Shown: positions 26,428-35,250, numbered from the stretch's first letter. The stretch: 64,000 bases of DNA from Streptomyces humicola (GCF_024436035.1 NZ_JANFNG010000001.1:79689-143688); one strand, 5' to 3'. Notes: generated by a model not told the origin, from the letters alone. Program-made: numbers and translations.

Positions 26428-26877
26428 ATGTCTGACCTCTCCCATCGCCCCGACATTGCCGGTCACCCCGATGTGGCCGAGATGCGGGAACGCTATGCCC
26501 GGGTGGCGGGCGGCCGCCAGGCCGTCGCCGTCGACGGACTGATCCTGCTGACCGGGCTGTACGCGGCGATCTCACCGTGGGTCGTGCACTTCCACGCGCT
26601 GCCCGACATCACCGTGAACAACCTCATCGTCGGCATCACCCTGGCGATCATCGGCCTGGGCATGACCCTGGCAGGCGACAGAATGCTCCGGCTGAGCTGG
26701 ACCGTCGCCGCCATGGGCGTCTGGGTGATCATCTCGCCGTGGGTCGTGACCGCCGGACACGGCGCCTCGCCGGGGATCGTCTGGAACAACTGCTGGATCG
26801 GCGGCATCGCCTGCGCCCTCGGACTGGCCACTCTGGCCATGGTGAGGGCGGCCGATCGCACCACCGGCAAGAAGTAG
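26428..26877 (+). CDS. SPW-repeat membrane protein
   Basis: A 149-residue integral membrane protein. The two SPW repeats each carry the ISPWVV signature in a four-helix layout (helices near residues 38-57, 66-82, 88-105 and 117-138). SPW proteins are common in actinomycetes and their function is unknown. ATG 26428 follows GAGAGGAAGCGAGCGGC. It is probably the first intact gene under the MarR-controlled promoter at 26103, followed by DUF3040 and transporter genes. Confidence 0.88.
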   Translation: MSDLSHRPDIAGHPDVAEMRERYARVAGGRQAVAVDGLILLTGLYAAISPWVVHFHALPDITVNNLIVGITLAIIGLGMTLAGDRMLRLSWTVAAMGVWVIISPWVVTAGHGASPGIVWNNCWIGGIACALGLATLAMVRAADRTTGKK

Positions 26878-26958
26878 TGCCGAACCGGCGCGGCCCGGGC
26901 TCGCACCACCGCGGCCGGCCGCGCCCTGCGGCACGGGGATCGCCCCCGGGAGGTTCCC

Positions 26959-27288
26959 ATGAGTCTTTCCATGCACGACCGGCGGGTCCTCGCCGACATA
27001 GAGGAGCGACTGACCGAGCACGACCCGCAGCTTGCGCTGATGCTCAGCTCCTTCGGCAAGGCGACACCCCTGCGCACAGGCCTCCCGCGCCTGCTCCTGC
27101 GCCGCCACGCCGTTCTCCTGGCCACCGCACTGTTTCTGCTCCTGGCCGCGCTGCTGCTGGTCGCCGCAGTCGCCGTTCGCAGTCCGGTGGTCTTCATCGC
27201 GGCGGTGAGCATGGCAGGTGCCTCCGCATCGCCGAAGCTGATCGGGTTCTGGCTGCGCCGCCCGCGCACCCGCCGCGCGGCCGGCTGA
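26959..27288 (+). CDS. DUF3040 membrane protein
   Basis: A 109-residue protein. The N-terminus MHDRRVLADIEERLTEHDPQLA is the hallmark of actinobacterial DUF3040. Two hydrophobic helices (about 52-68 and 72-88) follow, and the C-terminus is basic. Function unknown; such genes are often stress or sigma-factor regulated. It lies 81 bases after the SPW gene in the same orientation. Confidence 0.85.
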   Translation: MSLSMHDRRVLADIEERLTEHDPQLALMLSSFGKATPLRTGLPRLLLRRHAVLLATALFLLLAALLLVAAVAVRSPVVFIAAVSMAGASASPKLIGFWLRRPRTRRAAG

Positions 27289-27347
27289 CACCGGGACCGC
27301 CCCTTGCGGCGTCAGTCGTGAAAGCAGACCTCCATACCAGCGACCGG

Positions 27348-28523
27348 ATGGAGCCCGTGACAGCACGTGTACGCATCGTCGCAGCGGCCAGGCGGCTGGC
27401 ATTCGCCGAACCGCCCGGCGCCGCGGCGGCGGTGATGGCCGGCGGCGTGCTGTCACTGTGCTTCGGGATGACCGGGCCGCAGTGGCTCTCCGATGCCCTG
27501 CTGGCCGTGACCGCGACCGTATGGGTCGTCCTCATCACGGCGTTCGCCGCCTGCCCGGTCTTCGACCCGGCCCGATGGACCCGCGAGGCCGACCTGCCGC
27601 CGGCTCTCACTCTGGTCGCCGGCACAGCTGTGCTGGGATCCCGCACCCTGACGCTTGGCCAGGAAGCACTCGCCCAGGGCTTGCTGATCATCGCGACGCT
27701 GCTGTGGATCGTCCTGCTGCCGGGGGTTCTGCGGCACTGGCAGACCCCCGCCACGGGGTCAAGTTTCCTGGTCTGCGTCTCGACGCAATCGCTTGCTGTG
27801 CTGGCCGCCCAACTCGCACGGCGAACGGGCGATCGGTGGCTGGCGTTCCCGGCCGCTGCCGCCTTCGTGCTGGGGCTCGCCCTGTACGCCCTCGTCCTTG
27901 TCCGCTTCGATCTCCGGCACCTCGTACGGGGCCGCGGGGATCAGTGGGTCGTGGGCGGCGCCCTGGCGATCAGCGCTCTGGCGGGCGCCGCGCTGTTGAA
28001 CGGCGTGAGCGCGGGCGGCAGTATCTGGAGCGCGGCGCAGCCTGCACTGCGCACCATTACGCAGGTGCTGTGGTGGGCCGCGGTCGCCGCCTACTTCCCG
28101 CTCGCCGCGAGCGAAGCGGGATGGCCTCGCCTGCACTACGACATCAGCCGTTGGTCCACCGCTTTCCCCCTCGGCATGCTGGCCCTGACAGGCCTTTCGC
28201 TGTCCCCGGTCATCCGCAGCCAGCCACTGCACGACGCCGCAAGCGCGCTGTCCTGGCTCGCCATGGCCGTCTGGCTGACCGTGGCGGCCGCGGCGCTGAG
28301 GCGAGCACGACCCACCGCCCGCCGCCGTCGCCGGTCCGGGAGCTGTCGGCGACATCATCTCTTCCCGCGAGTTGTACCCGTCGTTTACCCCAGGTACGGG
28401 CGAGATGGCGTGGACGTGCGGCAGGGCATGCTCGCCGGAGCATCTGCAGACGCTGCTGAAGACCTGCCAATGGCTCGCGTCCCGGGCGAGCTGACCGCCC
28501 GTCACGGGCGGCAGACGGACTGA
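27348..28523 (+). CDS. SLAC1/TDT-family anion or dicarboxylate transporter
   Basis: A 391-residue polytopic membrane protein, with about ten hydrophobic helices between residues 20 and 325. The start of the channel domain (EPPGAAAAVMAGGVLSLCFGM) and the repeated WW/Y-F helices resemble the tellurite-resistance/dicarboxylate transporter (TDT, SLAC1) family. The last 60 residues form a basic soluble tail with no known domain. Start ATG 27348 has only a weak ribosome binding site; GTG 27318 is an alternative. Together with the ClC gene at 29767 it gives this island an anion-transport theme. Confidence 0.7.
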   Translation: MEPVTARVRIVAAARRLAFAEPPGAAAAVMAGGVLSLCFGMTGPQWLSDALLAVTATVWVVLITAFAACPVFDPARWTREADLPPALTLVAGTAVLGSRTLTLGQEALAQGLLIIATLLWIVLLPGVLRHWQTPATGSSFLVCVSTQSLAVLAAQLARRTGDRWLAFPAAAAFVLGLALYALVLVRFDLRHLVRGRGDQWVVGGALAISALAGAALLNGVSAGGSIWSAAQPALRTITQVLWWAAVAAYFPLAASEAGWPRLHYDISRWSTAFPLGMLALTGLSLSPVIRSQPLHDAASALSWLAMAVWLTVAAAALRRARPTARRRRRSGSCRRHHLFPRVVPVVYPRYGRDGVDVRQGMLAGASADAAEDLPMARVPGELTARHGRQTD

Positions 28524-28557
28524 GCTCCCTGCGACGGTGCGGAGCCTGCGAGCTCAG
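28520..28557. terminator. Bidirectional hairpin between transporter and MarR copy 2
   Basis: Arms CTGAGCTC (28520-28527) and GAGCTCAG (28550-28557) overlap the stop codons of both convergent genes. It is a compact two-way terminator candidate. Confidence 0.5.
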
Positions 28558-29111
28558 CAGCGTTCGAGGTGCGACGCCGGGTCGGTCAGCGGGTCGATGG
28601 CGGGTTCGTCCGCAGCGACGGTGAGGGAACGCAGCGCCTGCACGAGACCGGCGCGCTGGTCGGCGGGCAGACGGGCGACGATCGCGGCGATCTCCTCGTG
28701 CCGGCGGGCCTGCACTTGTTCGACGAGCCGGTGCCCCTGCGCGGTCAGGCGCAGGATGACCTCGCGACGGTTGCCGGGATTGACCTGGCGGTCGACGAGG
28801 CCGATCGCCTCAAGCTTGTCGACCATGCGCATCGCCGTGGACGGGTTGACCGCCAACGCGGTCGCCAGGACGGCGAGTTTGATCGGTCCCTGGTTCTCCA
28901 GGACGACCAGAGTGCGCAGTTGCGGCAGCGTGAGCGTGGCATCGATGTCGGCGAGCGCGCGGGCGGACAAGGCGACGAACAACCGGGACGCCGTCATGAC
29001 CGCAGCAGTGACCTGTGCGACATCGTGATCGAGATCTGTACCGTCTGCACCCGGTGCACCCGGTGCATCCGCGTCGAGCGGCCGCCGACCGCTGCTCGCC
29101 TGGTGTCCCAT
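28554..29111 (-). CDS. MarR-family regulator, copy 2
   Basis: A 185-residue paralogue of the regulator at 25443-26009. Segments such as NPSTAMRMVDKLEAIGLV and DRQVNPGNRREVILRLT are almost the same in both. It has a different N-terminal tail, rich in Asp/Gly/Ala instead of the Arg-Ala-Ser repeats. ATG 29111 is chosen; a longer frame to 29162 is not similar to the paralogue. Its divergent control region carries the shared ATTGC-N5-GCAAT operator. The two proteins may compete for or cross-regulate both sites. Confidence 0.87.
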   Translation of the reverse strand: MGHQASSGRRPLDADAPGAPGADGTDLDHDVAQVTAAVMTASRLFVALSARALADIDATLTLPQLRTLVVLENQGPIKLAVLATALAVNPSTAMRMVDKLEAIGLVDRQVNPGNRREVILRLTAQGHRLVEQVQARRHEEIAAIVARLPADQRAGLVQALRSLTVAADEPAIDPLTDPASHLERC

Positions 29112-29185
29112 AGGGCCTTTATATCGCGTGCCTGGACAGAGCATCGATCGTCGCGCACACACATCCCTATCTTCCTATCTTAATT

Positions 29186-29208
29186 ATTGCGGACTGCAAT
29201 GGTACAGT
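29186..29208 (+). promoter_or_regulatory. MarR operator overlapping promoter, copy 2
   Basis: ATTGC-N5-GCAAT (29186-29200) is followed by GGTACAGT, with TACAGT (29203-29208) as the -10 hexamer. Spacing between palindrome and -10 is identical to copy 1. TTAATT at 29180-29185 is a poor -35 candidate at 17 bases. Confidence 0.6.
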
Positions 29209-29257
29209 GGTCGCAGGCTGGTCCCGGCGTGGGCGCTGCCGGGACTGGAGAGGGGTG

Positions 29258-29509
29258 GTGACCGTGAACGGACAACAGCTGCACGAAGCGTATTCGTTCG
29301 TCTGTCTGCGCTGCGGGCATGGGTGGGAGCAGGAGTACGAGATCGTGCACTGCGTCGATCCGTCGCGACACGAGCACGTCCAATACTTCGTGGGCGCGCA
29401 TTGCGTTCCCTCGCCTCTGACGCGGGCCACGTGCCCGTCCTGCGGCGGCCGGCAGATCCGGACACTGCGGTACGGGCGCATTGACTCGGCCCGCCTCTAC
29501 CACGACTGA
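29258..29509 (+). CDS. Zinc-ribbon protein
   Basis: An 83-residue protein with two zinc knuckles: CLRCGHGWEQEYEI near the start and CPSCGG (TRATCPSCGGRQIRTL) near the end, separated by about 50 residues. This layout is familiar from small Streptomyces proteins of unknown function. GTG 29258 follows GGAG at seven bases; GTG 29264 is also in frame. It is the first gene under the second MarR operator and probably joins the ClC gene 257 bases downstream in one regulon. Confidence 0.75.
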   Translation: MTVNGQQLHEAYSFVCLRCGHGWEQEYEIVHCVDPSRHEHVQYFVGAHCVPSPLTRATCPSCGGRQIRTLRYGRIDSARLYHD

Positions 29510-29766
29510 TCGCCCGCCGAGGCAGCCATCCGGCTGCGGCGCGTGCAACGGAGCCCGCGCCGGTCACCGGGACACAGCTGCGGCGACTGGCCCGTGCGGG
29601 CCGCGATCGGCGGTCATCCGGCCCGTACGGGGCCTTATCCCATCACGGGCAGTGCCGCCCGTAACCCAAATGTCACAAAGGCAGGACAGTGCTGTCCGCA
29701 CGGGGGCTTGAGCCCGGGCGGCTGTGACGACCGACCAATTAAGACAGCGAACAGCGGAGGTGTTCC

Positions 29767-31701
29767 GTGGCGCAGGCCCATGCTGCCCGGATCCGGAAGA
29801 AGGACAACGCGCGGCGGCCCATCGGCCATCGCCATCAACCGAAGGTGGCGCACCTGGGCGACTTCGACGTCTCGCCACGCGTGGTGGTGATATCCCTGCT
29901 TGCGCTGCCCATCGGCGCCGCCTCGGCACTGGTGGCGGCCGGCCTGCTCAAACTGATCGCCCTGTTCACCAACCTCGCCTTCCACTTCCGCTTCGGCTTC
30001 GCGACCAGCGCGCCCGGCGACACGCCGCACCGGTGGCTGATCCTGGTGATGCCGGTCATCGGCGGCCTGGTGATCGGGCTGATGGCCCGGTACGGATCGG
30101 AGAAGATCCGCGGGCACGGCATGCCCGAGGCCATCGAATCGATCCTCATCGGCGGCAGCAAGGTCCAGCCCCGCGTCGCCGTGCTCAAACCGCTCTCGTC
30201 CGCGATATCCATCGGCACCGGCGGGCCGTTCGGCGCCGAAGGGCCGATCATCATGACCGGCGGGGCCGTCGGCTCGATCGTCGCCCAGTTCCTGCGCGTG
30301 ACCGCGGACGAACGCAAGACCCTGCTGGTAGCCGGGTCCGCCGCCGGGATGGCCGCGACCTTCAACGCCCCCCTGGCATCGATCCTGCTCGCCGTCGAAC
30401 TGCTGCTGTTCGAGTGGCGGCCCCGCTCCTACCTCCCCGTGGCCGTCGCCGCAGTCACGGCGACCATCGTGCGCGGACCGATCCTGGGCACCAAGCCGAT
30501 ATTCGGCGGCGCGCACGTCCCGGTACACCTGCAGATGTCCGCATATGGACTGTGCATCGTCGCCGGAGTGGTCGCCGGACTGCTCGCCCTTCTCGCCACC
30601 GCGCTGGTGTATTTCTCCGAGGACACCTTCGCCAAGCTGCCGATCCACTGGATGTGGTGGCCCGCAATCGGCGGCGCGATCATTGGCGTCGGCGGGATGA
30701 TCGAACCCCGCGCCCTCGGCGTCGGCTACGACGTCATCGGTCAACTCCTCACCGGCCAGGCAACAGTGGGCCTGATCATCGGCATCCTGGTCGTCAAGAC
30801 CCTCATCTGGGGACTGTCACTCGGCTCCGGCACCTCCGGCGGCGTCCTCGCCCCCATATTCATGATCGGTGGTGCCCTCGGCGCAGCCGAGGGCCTGATC
30901 TTCCCTCATGTCAGCCCTGGCTTTTGGGCCCTGGTCTCGCTCGCCGGAGTGCTCGGCGGAGTGATGCGCTCACCACTGACAGGCATCGTGTTCTGCCTCG
31001 AACTCACCCACGAGATCAACGCCATCATCCCCATGGTCATCACCGCCTCGTCCGCCTACCTCCTCTCGGTGATCGTCCTCAAGCGGTCCGTGCTGACCGA
31101 GAAGATCGCCCGACGCGGCCTGCACCTGACACGCGAATACTCCGTGGACCCACTGGAAGTCCACCTGGTGCGCCACATCGAGACCCCCCACGTTGCCGCG
31201 TTCACTGCCGACCAAACTGCCGCCGAAGCCACCGCCATGCTTCAGACGGCACACCAGGGCAAGGACGCGGACGGACTGCTGGCCCAACGGCTCTACCCGG
31301 TCCTCAACCAGGACGGACGCCTGACTGGGGTGGTCACCCGCGCCGAACTCCTGCACGGCGACCCGCAAGACCTGCGACCACTGGCCGAACTCGCCCGGCC
31401 GGCCATCACCGTCCACTCCGAACACACCCTCCGCGAGGTCGCGTCCACCATGGCCAGGCACACCGTGACCCGAGTCCTGGTCGTTGCACAGGACGAACAC
31501 CAAACTGTCCAAGGCGTCCTCAGCCTGAGGCAACTGCTCCACGCCCGCCGCATCGACCTGCACGAAGAGCACCACAGCGAACGGATCCTCACCCTCCGGC
31601 TGCCACGCAACCCCCGCCGAAGCACCACGGATCCCACCGGCAGCTCCGCCGCAACGCCGGAGCACGAGGCGCAGACCAGCAGGGTCGGATCCGCTGCCTG
31701 A
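29767..31701 (+). CDS. ClC-family chloride channel/transporter with C-terminal CBS pair
   Basis: A 644-residue membrane protein. The ClC core (about 40-445) has the selectivity motifs GTGGPFGAEGPI, with the gating glutamate retained, which points to H+/Cl- exchange rather than a pure channel. It also has GSAAGMAATFNAPL, LGSGTSGGVLAP and GVMRSPLTGIVF. Two CBS domains (about 470-590) follow, usually nucleotide sensors, and a polar tail. GTG 29767 follows GGAGG. It is likely controlled by the MarR operator upstream of the zinc-ribbon gene. I looked for a fluoride riboswitch in the leader and did not see one. Confidence 0.9.
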   Translation: MAQAHAARIRKKDNARRPIGHRHQPKVAHLGDFDVSPRVVVISLLALPIGAASALVAAGLLKLIALFTNLAFHFRFGFATSAPGDTPHRWLILVMPVIGGLVIGLMARYGSEKIRGHGMPEAIESILIGGSKVQPRVAVLKPLSSAISIGTGGPFGAEGPIIMTGGAVGSIVAQFLRVTADERKTLLVAGSAAGMAATFNAPLASILLAVELLLFEWRPRSYLPVAVAAVTATIVRGPILGTKPIFGGAHVPVHLQMSAYGLCIVAGVVAGLLALLATALVYFSEDTFAKLPIHWMWWPAIGGAIIGVGGMIEPRALGVGYDVIGQLLTGQATVGLIIGILVVKTLIWGLSLGSGTSGGVLAPIFMIGGALGAAEGLIFPHVSPGFWALVSLAGVLGGVMRSPLTGIVFCLELTHEINAIIPMVITASSAYLLSVIVLKRSVLTEKIARRGLHLTREYSVDPLEVHLVRHIETPHVAAFTADQTAAEATAMLQTAHQGKDADGLLAQRLYPVLNQDGRLTGVVTRAELLHGDPQDLRPLAELARPAITVHSEHTLREVASTMARHTVTRVLVVAQDEHQTVQGVLSLRQLLHARRIDLHEEHHSERILTLRLPRNPRRSTTDPTGSSAATPEHEAQTSRVGSAA

Positions 31702-31980
31702 GCACTGACCTCGTGCCGACCCTGCCCTTGCCGATAACCTAATGGGAGCAGCCGGGTCGTGGAGACTTGGTGCCGTAGCCGCCAGCACGGCCGTGATCGC
31801 CTGGAGCTGCAAAGCGCCTGATCCGAGATTGCGCGTGACTTTTGGCACCCGACAACGCTCTCCCGGGCCGGCTGGGACGATCCGGATTCGGTGGGCCTCG
31901 AACGGGGCGTCTTGGCCCACCGACGGGTGTTCAAACCGATCGAGCGAACTCAGTCGCGTCGGCCGAACAGGATCGTGCCG

Positions 31981-32000
31981 AAAGTTGTCTATACAACTTT
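31981..32000. promoter_or_regulatory. Perfect GntR/HutC-type operator before the phosphonate operon
   Basis: Arms AAAGTTGT (31981-31988) and ACAACTTT (31993-32000) flank CTAT. The centre GTCTATAC fits the GT-N-TA-N-AC consensus of HutC/PhnF-type GntR repressors. It ends 32 bases before the start codon of the next gene and stands out as AT-rich in a GC-rich leader. No GntR/HutC gene lies beside it. The rest of the 331-base gap (31702-32032) holds nothing I recognise. Confidence 0.7.
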
Positions 32001-32032
32001 TCATTCGGGGCTCGTCCAACCAGGAGGTCCTC

Positions 32033-33106
32033 ATGTCCGCCCCCACGCTGCTGCCACCTCTGTGGCTGCGGGACAACTGCGGCTGCGCCGACTGCCGCGA
32101 TCCGCGCAACGGGCAAAAGCTGTTCCAGATCGACGAGCTGCCGGAGGACCTGGCCGTGGCCGAGGCCAGGGAGCTCGACGGTGGTTGGGAGGTGCGCTGG
32201 GCGCCGGACGGTCACAGCTCCTTCTATCCACGTGAGTTCGCCTTCGCGCTCTCCGAGGCCCCGCCGGATCCACGCACCGAGACGGCCAAGCAGCTGTGGC
32301 AGGCTGCTGACCTGACGGGGTGTCTGCCGGAGGCCGAGTGGACTGCCTACCGGCAGGATCCGGCCGTGGCGGAGCGGGTGCTCGGCGATGTGGCCAGGCT
32401 CGGCTTCTGCCTGCTCCGGGGCGTACCCGCGACCAGCGGTAAGTCGCTGGAGGTCGCCGAGAGCTTCGGCTTCGTCCGCGAGACCAACTACGGGCGGCTG
32501 TTTGAGGTCCGGGTCGAGGAAAATCCGAACAACCTGGCCTTCACCAGTGCCCGAATCACCCCGCACACCGACAACCCCTACCGTGACCCTGTGCCCACCC
32601 TGCAGATCCTGCACTGCCTTGCCAACGAGGTGGAGGGTGGCGACTCGGGTCTGGTGGACGGCTTCGCCGCAGCCGCACTGCTGCGCGCCGAGGACCCCGA
32701 GGGCTTCGCCGTCCTCACCCGCACGCCCGTACCCTTCCGCTTCGCGGACCAAAACACCGAGTTGAGCGCGGAACACCCGCTGATCGCGGTGGACCCGCTC
32801 GGGCAGATCCGCGAGGTGCGTTTCAACAACCGCTCCACCGCGACGCTACGCCTACCCGCGGTCGAACTCGACGCCTTCTACCGCGCTTACCGGCGCTTCG
32901 CCGCGCTGCTGCTGCGCCCCGCACTCCGGCTCGACTTCAGGCTCGTTCCCGAGGACTGCCTGATCTTCGACAACACCCGCCTGCTGCACGCGCGAACTGC
33001 CTTTGACAGTGGTGGCCGACGCCTGCTGCAGGGCTGCTACGCCGACCTTGACGGACTGCTCAGCACACTGACCGTGCTCCGCCGTGACCGGCAGGACCAC
33101 GCATGA
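32033..33106 (+). CDS. tmpA: Fe(II)/2-oxoglutarate dioxygenase, TmpA-like (2-trimethylaminoethylphosphonate hydroxylase)
   Basis: A 357-residue gamma-butyrobetaine-hydroxylase-type dioxygenase. The N-terminal zinc domain has Cys16, Cys18, Cys21 and probably His61, as in carnitine-pathway enzymes. The TauD domain has the iron triad His178, Asp180 (ITPHTDNPY) and His319, with Arg321 for 2-oxoglutarate. By itself it could be a betaine hydroxylase, but a four-base overlap with a PhnZ-like gene matches the TmpA/TmpB pair, which turns 2-trimethylaminoethylphosphonate into glycine betaine and phosphate. ATG 32033 follows AGGAGG. Substrate choice is inferred from context. Confidence 0.78.
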   Translation: MSAPTLLPPLWLRDNCGCADCRDPRNGQKLFQIDELPEDLAVAEARELDGGWEVRWAPDGHSSFYPREFAFALSEAPPDPRTETAKQLWQAADLTGCLPEAEWTAYRQDPAVAERVLGDVARLGFCLLRGVPATSGKSLEVAESFGFVRETNYGRLFEVRVEENPNNLAFTSARITPHTDNPYRDPVPTLQILHCLANEVEGGDSGLVDGFAAAALLRAEDPEGFAVLTRTPVPFRFADQNTELSAEHPLIAVDPLGQIREVRFNNRSTATLRLPAVELDAFYRAYRRFAALLLRPALRLDFRLVPEDCLIFDNTRLLHARTAFDSGGRRLLQGCYADLDGLLSTLTVLRRDRQDHA

Positions 33107-33666
33107 CCCTCGATGACAGTCGCCAGATCCTCGACATTATAGAACGACTATTCGAAGGGCCCGGCGCCGGGGAGTACCTCGGCGAGGAGGTCACCCAGGC
33201 GCAGCACATGCTCCAAGCGGGAGCGTTGGCCGAGGCCGCCGGGGCACCCGCCGCCTTGATAGCGGCCGCGCTCTTGCACGACGTCGGGCACTTCCGTGGC
33301 GAGATCAGTGGCGCGGAGCTGATGGCCGGAACGGACAATCGACACAGTCACACCGGCGCGGACTGGCTGGCCCAGTGGTTCGGCCCGGAGGTCACCGAAC
33401 CGATCCGGCTGCACGTGGCCGCCAAGCGATACCTGTGCGCGGCCGAACCCGACTACTTCGGCCAGCTGTCGCCCGCATCCGTCCACACCCTGGTGGTCCA
33501 GGGCGGCCCGATGTCGGAAGCGGAGGCTGCCGCCTTCGCCGCCCACCGCTGGGGCGCGGACGCGGTGCGCCTGCGCCGCTGGGACGAGGCCGCCAAGGAC
33601 CCGCAGGCACCCACGCCGCACTTCTCGCACTTCCGTCCCTTGCTCGCGCAACTGCTGAGCAGGTGA
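33103..33666 (+). CDS. tmpB: HD-domain mixed-valent diiron oxygenase, PhnZ/TmpB-like
   Basis: A 187-residue HD-superfamily oxygenase that cleaves the C-P bond of a 1-hydroxy-phosphonate. Residues matching PhnZ are visible: Tyr25 and Glu28/29 (the mobile active-site pair), His35, the HD pair His59-Asp60, His81 or His83, His104 and Asp162. Also present are LHVAAKRYL, the near-diagnostic VVQGGPM and RRWDEAAKD. Such strong PhnZ likeness rules out an ordinary HD phosphohydrolase. ATG 33103 overlaps the tmpA stop, so the two are translationally coupled. Confidence 0.85.
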   Translation: MTLDDSRQILDIIERLFEGPGAGEYLGEEVTQAQHMLQAGALAEAAGAPAALIAAALLHDVGHFRGEISGAELMAGTDNRHSHTGADWLAQWFGPEVTEPIRLHVAAKRYLCAAEPDYFGQLSPASVHTLVVQGGPMSEAEAAAFAAHRWGADAVRLRRWDEAAKDPQAPTPHFSHFRPLLAQLLSR

Positions 33667-34120
33667 TCGACGGGACTGACTGTATGCGGTTGCCACGACA
33701 TGCCGCCGCTGCGGTCCGACCTGTCCGTGGTTGGAGTTGGAAGGCGTGGATCAAGGCCAGGTCGCCCTCGCCGGTAGTCTGACGTCATCCTCCATCTTGG
33801 CCTGCCTTTATGCGTGCGGGAGGAGAGTTCGGCGGCTTGCTTCGCGGCTCGTTCGGCCGCATGTTCTACTCGCTCCGTACATCCTTGGACGCTCTACCAG
33901 CTCAGCGCGCTCATCGCCGAGGTCAGCGATCCGTGCAATGGGGTTTGGCGCATCTGGGGGGGCGCGAAGTGCTGCGTGGAGGCCGGGGGAGTACGCGCGC
34001 AGGTGGGAGCGGAGTCCCGATGGCCGCTGCCCGCTACCGACTCAGGACACTAGGTTGGCCAGGCGCATCTCCAATGATGCGCGTGCCCCGGTCTTGAGCT
34101 GCTGGTCTGCGGTCTCGTGG
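33667..34120. other. Intergenic, no gene recognised
   Basis: This gap lies between the convergent phosphonate operon and dienelactone hydrolase gene. It contains open frames without recognisable domains. GGTCCGACC occurs at 33713-33721 but is not near a promoter and is treated as a chance match to the 59-62 kb motif. Confidence 0.4.
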
Positions 34121-34831
34121 TCAGCGGGTGGCGCCGAGTTGCGCCCAGAGGAATTCGAGAGTACGCCGCCAGGCCAGGGCGGCCTGCTCGGGGGCGTAGG
34201 TCCCGAGCAGGTTCTCGTCGTTGAAGAACGCGTGACCGGCCGGATAGAAGTAGAACTCCGGCTTGCGACCCGACTCCCGCTCGATGGCGGCAGCCATTTC
34301 GCGGACCTTTGTGGGCGGAAGGAATTCGTCGTACTCGCCGAAGTGCCCCTGCAACCGGGCGGACAATTTCGAGAACTCCGGACTCGGGCCGGGAACGATT
34401 CCGTAGAACGTCACCGCCGCGCCGATCCTGACTCCCTGCTTGGCGGCCAGGAGAAGTACGAAGCCGCCGCCCATGCAGAACCCGACAGTACCCGCCGTGC
34501 CGCCGGTGACCGCCTCGTGACCGAGCAGGAAGTCCACCGCGCCGGACAGGTCGCGGACGGCACGGTCAACCGGCAGCTGCCGCATGAGCGTGGCCGCCTC
34601 CTGGGCGTCATGGGTGGTTCTACCGCCGAACAGGTCGGGGGCGAGCGCGACGAACCCCTCGGCCGCCAGACGGTTGGCCACCTCGGCGATGTGGTCGGTC
34701 AGCCCCCACCACTCCTGGATGACGATGACGCCCGGGCCGCTGCCGGACTGCGGCAGTGCGAGGTAGCCGTGCGCGCTGGACCCGTTGCTGGGGAAGGTGA
34801 CGTTCTGCCTGGGGTTGTCATCATTGACCAT
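34121..34831 (-). CDS. Dienelactone hydrolase family protein
   Basis: A 236-residue alpha/beta hydrolase of the DLH family. The catalytic Cys is in GFCMGGGFVLL, the early GVIVIQEWWGLTDHI loop is characteristic, and the C-terminal His is in YPAGHAFFND. DLHs open lactone rings in ortho-cleavage pathways, but many act on other esters. Start ATG 34831 gives the family N-terminus, though its ribosome binding site is weak and longer frames reach 35005. No other chloro-aromatic genes are nearby, so the true substrate is open. Confidence 0.82.
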   Translation of the reverse strand: MVNDDNPRQNVTFPSNGSSAHGYLALPQSGSGPGVIVIQEWWGLTDHIAEVANRLAAEGFVALAPDLFGGRTTHDAQEAATLMRQLPVDRAVRDLSGAVDFLLGHEAVTGGTAGTVGFCMGGGFVLLLAAKQGVRIGAAVTFYGIVPGPSPEFSKLSARLQGHFGEYDEFLPPTKVREMAAAIERESGRKPEFYFYPAGHAFFNDENLLGTYAPEQAALAWRRTLEFLWAQLGATR

Positions 34832-35046
34832 GTATCCGATCGCATCATGGGCGGCTGCCGATCGCATCTGATCCTTCATGGCGAGTGATGGTGCAGCGCC
34901 CGTTTGGTGTGATCGCCCACAAGGGTGATTGGCCGATGCCCCCATCGGGTCCATGGCCCACGTGTGTTGTCCTGCACCAGTCCCGTCGTGCCCCTTGGCC
35001 GGCACGGATGAATTCTCGGCACACGCACGACCCCATGTGCGGGCGA

Positions 35047-35250
35047 TCAGTGCGGGTGGGCGCGGCTGACGACCGTACGCGCCAGGACGTCAGTGGCGTC
35101 CATGACGGGGCAGCGCACCAGGGCTCCCCTCAGTGAGCAGGAGTGGGATCTCGGTGCACGCGCCACCGCGATGTCGGCGACGGGCCGTGGCGAGCGCTTC
35201 CACGGCCTGTGAGATCCGGGCGCGGGCCGGTCCGGTTCGCCACCGCATGA
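35047..35250 (-). pseudogene. Aspartate/glutamate racemase-family C-terminal remnant
   Basis: One frame gives AVEALATARRRHRGGACTEIPLLLTEG and another continues GALVRCPVMDATDVLARTVV to a stop at 35047-35049. CTEIPLLL followed by a P-DxT-LA end is the C-terminal signature of Asp/Glu racemases. The frame change between the two pieces and the lack of the N-terminal domain show that it is broken. Together with the alcohol dehydrogenase remnant it marks a decayed segment. Confidence 0.5.

Noticed and set aside
26577-27347. Very long + frame running through the SPW and DUF3040 genes into the transporter
   Set aside because: It is an upstream open extension of the transporter frame; SPW and DUF3040 in the other frame have clear family motifs and ribosome sites.
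29510-29766. Fluoride or other riboswitch in front of the ClC gene
   Set aside because: The leader shows only a weak ACGGGC/GCCCGT hairpin and not the conserved fluoride-aptamer layout; the ClC also keeps the gating Glu of H+/Cl- exchangers.
33713-33721. GGTCCGACC match in the gap after tmpB
   Set aside because: It is not near a gene start; about 2-3 such matches per 64 kb are expected by chance.
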